DNA of 6,340 nt from Candidatus Solincola tengchongensis (GTDB lineage Bacteria; Actinomycetota; Geothermincolia; Geothermincolales; RBG-13-55-18): positions 1 through 6,340 of the forward strand of contig JACVJH010000373.1 in NCBI GenBank assembly GCA_015711895.1. Direction: 5' to 3'. The first letter of the stretch is position 1. Each line of letters starts with the position of its first letter. The notes below the pieces were generated by a model. It had not been told where the DNA came from, searched no databases, and saw only the letters and a program-made list of their open reading frames with translations. A program made the translations under genes and the position numbers. This document shows, one piece after another, positions 4,712 to 6,340 of the stretch.

Positions 4712-6202
4712 ATGCACCCGGACCTGGACAGGATCTTCAAACCCCGCGACATCGCCATGGTGGGAGCGTCCAACGTGCCCTCCAAGTGGGGCTCTTTCCT
4801 CCTGGTGAACCTGATGGCTGGGGGTTTTCCGCGGGACAGGATCTACCCCGTCAACCCGAGGGAGAGGAGCATCCACGGCCTTCCCGCCTATTCCTCCGTC
4901 GCCGACCTCCCCGTGGTCCCCGACCTGGCCATAATCACCACTCCGGCGCATACGGTGCCCGGTCTGTTGGAGGAATGCGCCGGCCACGGAATCACGCACG
5001 CGGTGGTCATCTCCTCCAACTTCTCCGAGGTGGGAGAGGAGGGTGCCCGCCTGGAAAGAGAGCTGGTACGGGTGGCGCGAGCCAAGAAGCTCACCGTGGT
5101 GGGGCCCAACACTATGGGAGTGGTCAACGCCGCGCACGACCTCTATGCCGTCGGGGCTCCCGTGCAGCTCAGGCCGGGACGGATATCCTTCGTCTCCCAG
5201 AGCGGGAACGTGGGCGCCAACCTCTTGGGGTGGACCATGAATCAGGGAATAGGTTTCGGGAAGTTCGTGGGCAGTGGCAATGAGGCCCTCCTCCATGCCT
5301 CGGATTATATAGATTATTTCGGAAGGGACCCCGACACCTCGCTCATCCTCGCCTACCTGGAGGGGGTGGAGGACGGGCGCAGGCTCATGGAGGTCGTCTC
5401 CCGGACTAGTCTGAGCAAACCGGTGATCGTCATCAAGTCCGGACGCACCGAGGAGGGGAGCAGGGCGGCCATGTCCCATACCGGTTCCCTGGCCGGATCC
5501 GACGAGGTATATGAGGCGGCCTTCCGGCAGTGCGGGGCCATCAGGGCGGACACCTCCCAGGAGATGCTGGACCTGGCCAAGTCATTCGAGAGGCTCCCCC
5601 TCCCCGCCGGAGACCGCCTGGGCATCATCACCCTGGGAGGAGGCTGGGGGGTACTGGCCACCGACGCCACGGCCCTGGCCGGCCTGCGCCTGGCGAAACT
5701 GGACCGGAAGGTCATGGAGGTATGCGACAACCTGCTTCCGCCCTTCTGGAGCCACGGCAATCCCGTGGATTTGGTGGGGAACATCTACATGGAGACCCAC
5801 CTGGCCATCCTGGAAGCCATGGCCGCCTCGCCGGAGGTGGACGCCGTGGTGGTGCTCGGCTCCCTGGGGACGGGCACCATCATCGGCCTCAACGTCCTGG
5901 TTTCCCAGAACCTGATCATGGAGATGAGCGAGGATGCCCTGAAGAGGTTCTTCACCGAGCTAAAGGAGCGCAACCTGAGGCTCCTCGCCCGGGCCAAGGA
6001 GCTCATGCGTTCCTACGGCAAACCCATAGTCTTCGTGGAGATGCAGTTCATCGGGGAGGAAAACCTCCGCGACCTGGAGGCCGGGGAGACGGTCATCTTC
6101 ACCGCCCCGGAAAAGGCGGCAGGCATCCTCTCCAAGATGCTCCGCTACCGCCGCTACCTGCAGAGGATGGGCGTGGACCGCACCTGGTCCAACGCGGGAT
6201 GA
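4712..6202 (+). CDS. Acyl-CoA synthetase (NDP-forming), alpha subunit
   Basis: This 496-residue protein matches the alpha subunit of ADP/GDP-forming acyl-CoA synthetases, which reversibly convert acyl-CoA, NDP and phosphate to acid, NTP and CoA. Domain 1 is a CoA-binding Rossmann fold (about 5-130) with IAMVGAS at 14-20. The succinyl-CoA-synthetase-like second domain includes VSQSGNVGA (161-169) and the GNE segment (189-191) before SDYIDYF. Glu217 in AYLEGVEDG and His256 in MSHTGSLAGSD are the expected catalytic Glu and phosphohistidine. A third flavodoxin-like domain follows (about 315-496). The ATP-grasp beta domain seen in fused enzymes is absent and the length fits a separate alpha subunit, so a beta subunit must lie elsewhere. 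ATG 4712 is chosen for the consensus AAAGGAGG (4698-4705); a TTG at 4655 falls inside the promoter. The acyl substrate cannot be read from sequence. Confidence 0.93.
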   Translation: MHPDLDRIFKPRDIAMVGASNVPSKWGSFLLVNLMAGGFPRDRIYPVNPRERSIHGLPAYSSVADLPVVPDLAIITTPAHTVPGLLEECAGHGITHAVVISSNFSEVGEEGARLERELVRVARAKKLTVVGPNTMGVVNAAHDLYAVGAPVQLRPGRISFVSQSGNVGANLLGWTMNQGIGFGKFVGSGNEALLHASDYIDYFGRDPDTSLILAYLEGVEDGRRLMEVVSRTSLSKPVIVIKSGRTEEGSRAAMSHTGSLAGSDEVYEAAFRQCGAIRADTSQEMLDLAKSFERLPLPAGDRLGIITLGGGWGVLATDATALAGLRLAKLDRKVMEVCDNLLPPFWSHGNPVDLVGNIYMETHLAILEAMAASPEVDAVVVLGSLGTGTIIGLNVLVSQNLIMEMSEDALKRFFTELKERNLRLLARAKELMRSYGKPIVFVEMQFIGEENLRDLEAGETVIFTAPEKAAGILSKMLRYRRYLQRMGVDRTWSNAG

Positions 6203-6228
6203 GGGCGAAGGGCCATCCCGGCGCCCTC
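6201..6228 (+). terminator. Hairpin at the synthetase stop codon, weak terminator candidate
   Basis: GAGGGCG (6201-6207) pairs with CGCCCTC (6222-6228) around a 14-nt loop that can form an inner GGG/CCC stem. It overlaps the stop codon, and no T-tract follows. The remaining 112 bp to the window edge show no gene. Confidence 0.3.
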
Positions 6229-6340
6229 TATCCACGCCGCAGCCCTTCGCGGACGCGCAAGCCGTTCCTTGGCACCTCCATGCCATTGCCCCTCAAGGCT
6301 TAACCGGTACGTTCACGATCGGCGCCGTCAGCCCCGAAAC

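Noticed and set aside
5530..6303. 257-codon open frame in another plus frame over the synthetase
   Set aside because: Its Gly/Pro/Arg/His-rich composition is typical of a shifted frame, and the synthetase frame is unambiguous.

Overview
This window looks like chromosomal DNA from a high-GC bacterium. The tRNA genes encode CCA, there are sigma70-type -35/-10 pairs, hairpin-plus-T-tract terminators and Shine-Dalgarno sites, so it is bacterial and not archaeal. A deep-branching Actinobacteriota lineage is my best guess from gene content (KaiC/RAD55-like ATPase with a winged-helix partner, separate alpha subunit of an NDP-forming acyl-CoA synthetase, Gly-Cys-Val tRNA set). That assignment is inference. 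I see no insertion sequence, phage gene or CRISPR array.

Layout, left to right. 1-428 (minus) is the N-terminal part of a double zinc-ribbon protein that runs off the left edge. A tRNA-Val(GAC) gene on the minus strand follows at 625-699, with its own terminator (534-575) and a plausible promoter (708-739). 700-1266 is a long stretch without a recognisable gene. 1267-2286 (plus) encodes an HtpX-like M48 membrane metalloprotease. It converges on a minus-strand tRNA-Gly(GCC)-tRNA-Cys(GCA) operon (2508-2709) that has a near-consensus promoter (2727-2755), a perfect inter-tRNA hairpin, a strong terminator (2479-2500) and a second hairpin with a T-tract (2390-2439).

Upstream of that operon on the minus strand is a two-gene unit: a KaiC/RAD55-like ATPase (3205-4002) followed 39 bp later by a small winged-helix protein (2800-3165). 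The 343 bp before the ATPase holds several strong inverted repeats and no clear gene. Beyond it is a 57-residue cysteine-containing small protein gene (4346-4519, minus), driven from a sharply AT-rich island (4540-4605, 83% A+T by count) with a good promoter and three GTTGA half-sites. Reading the other way, a promoter at 4655-4683 drives an acyl-CoA synthetase (NDP-forming) alpha subunit (4712-6202). The last 138 bp hold one hairpin and no gene.

The genes do not form one pathway. The ATPase/winged-helix pair is the clearest functional unit and suggests signal-dependent regulation. The synthetase would couple acyl-CoA cleavage to ATP or GTP formation (or the reverse) with an ATP-grasp beta subunit that is not in view. 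The small Cys-rich gene and the synthetase diverge from a shared intergenic region and could be co-regulated.
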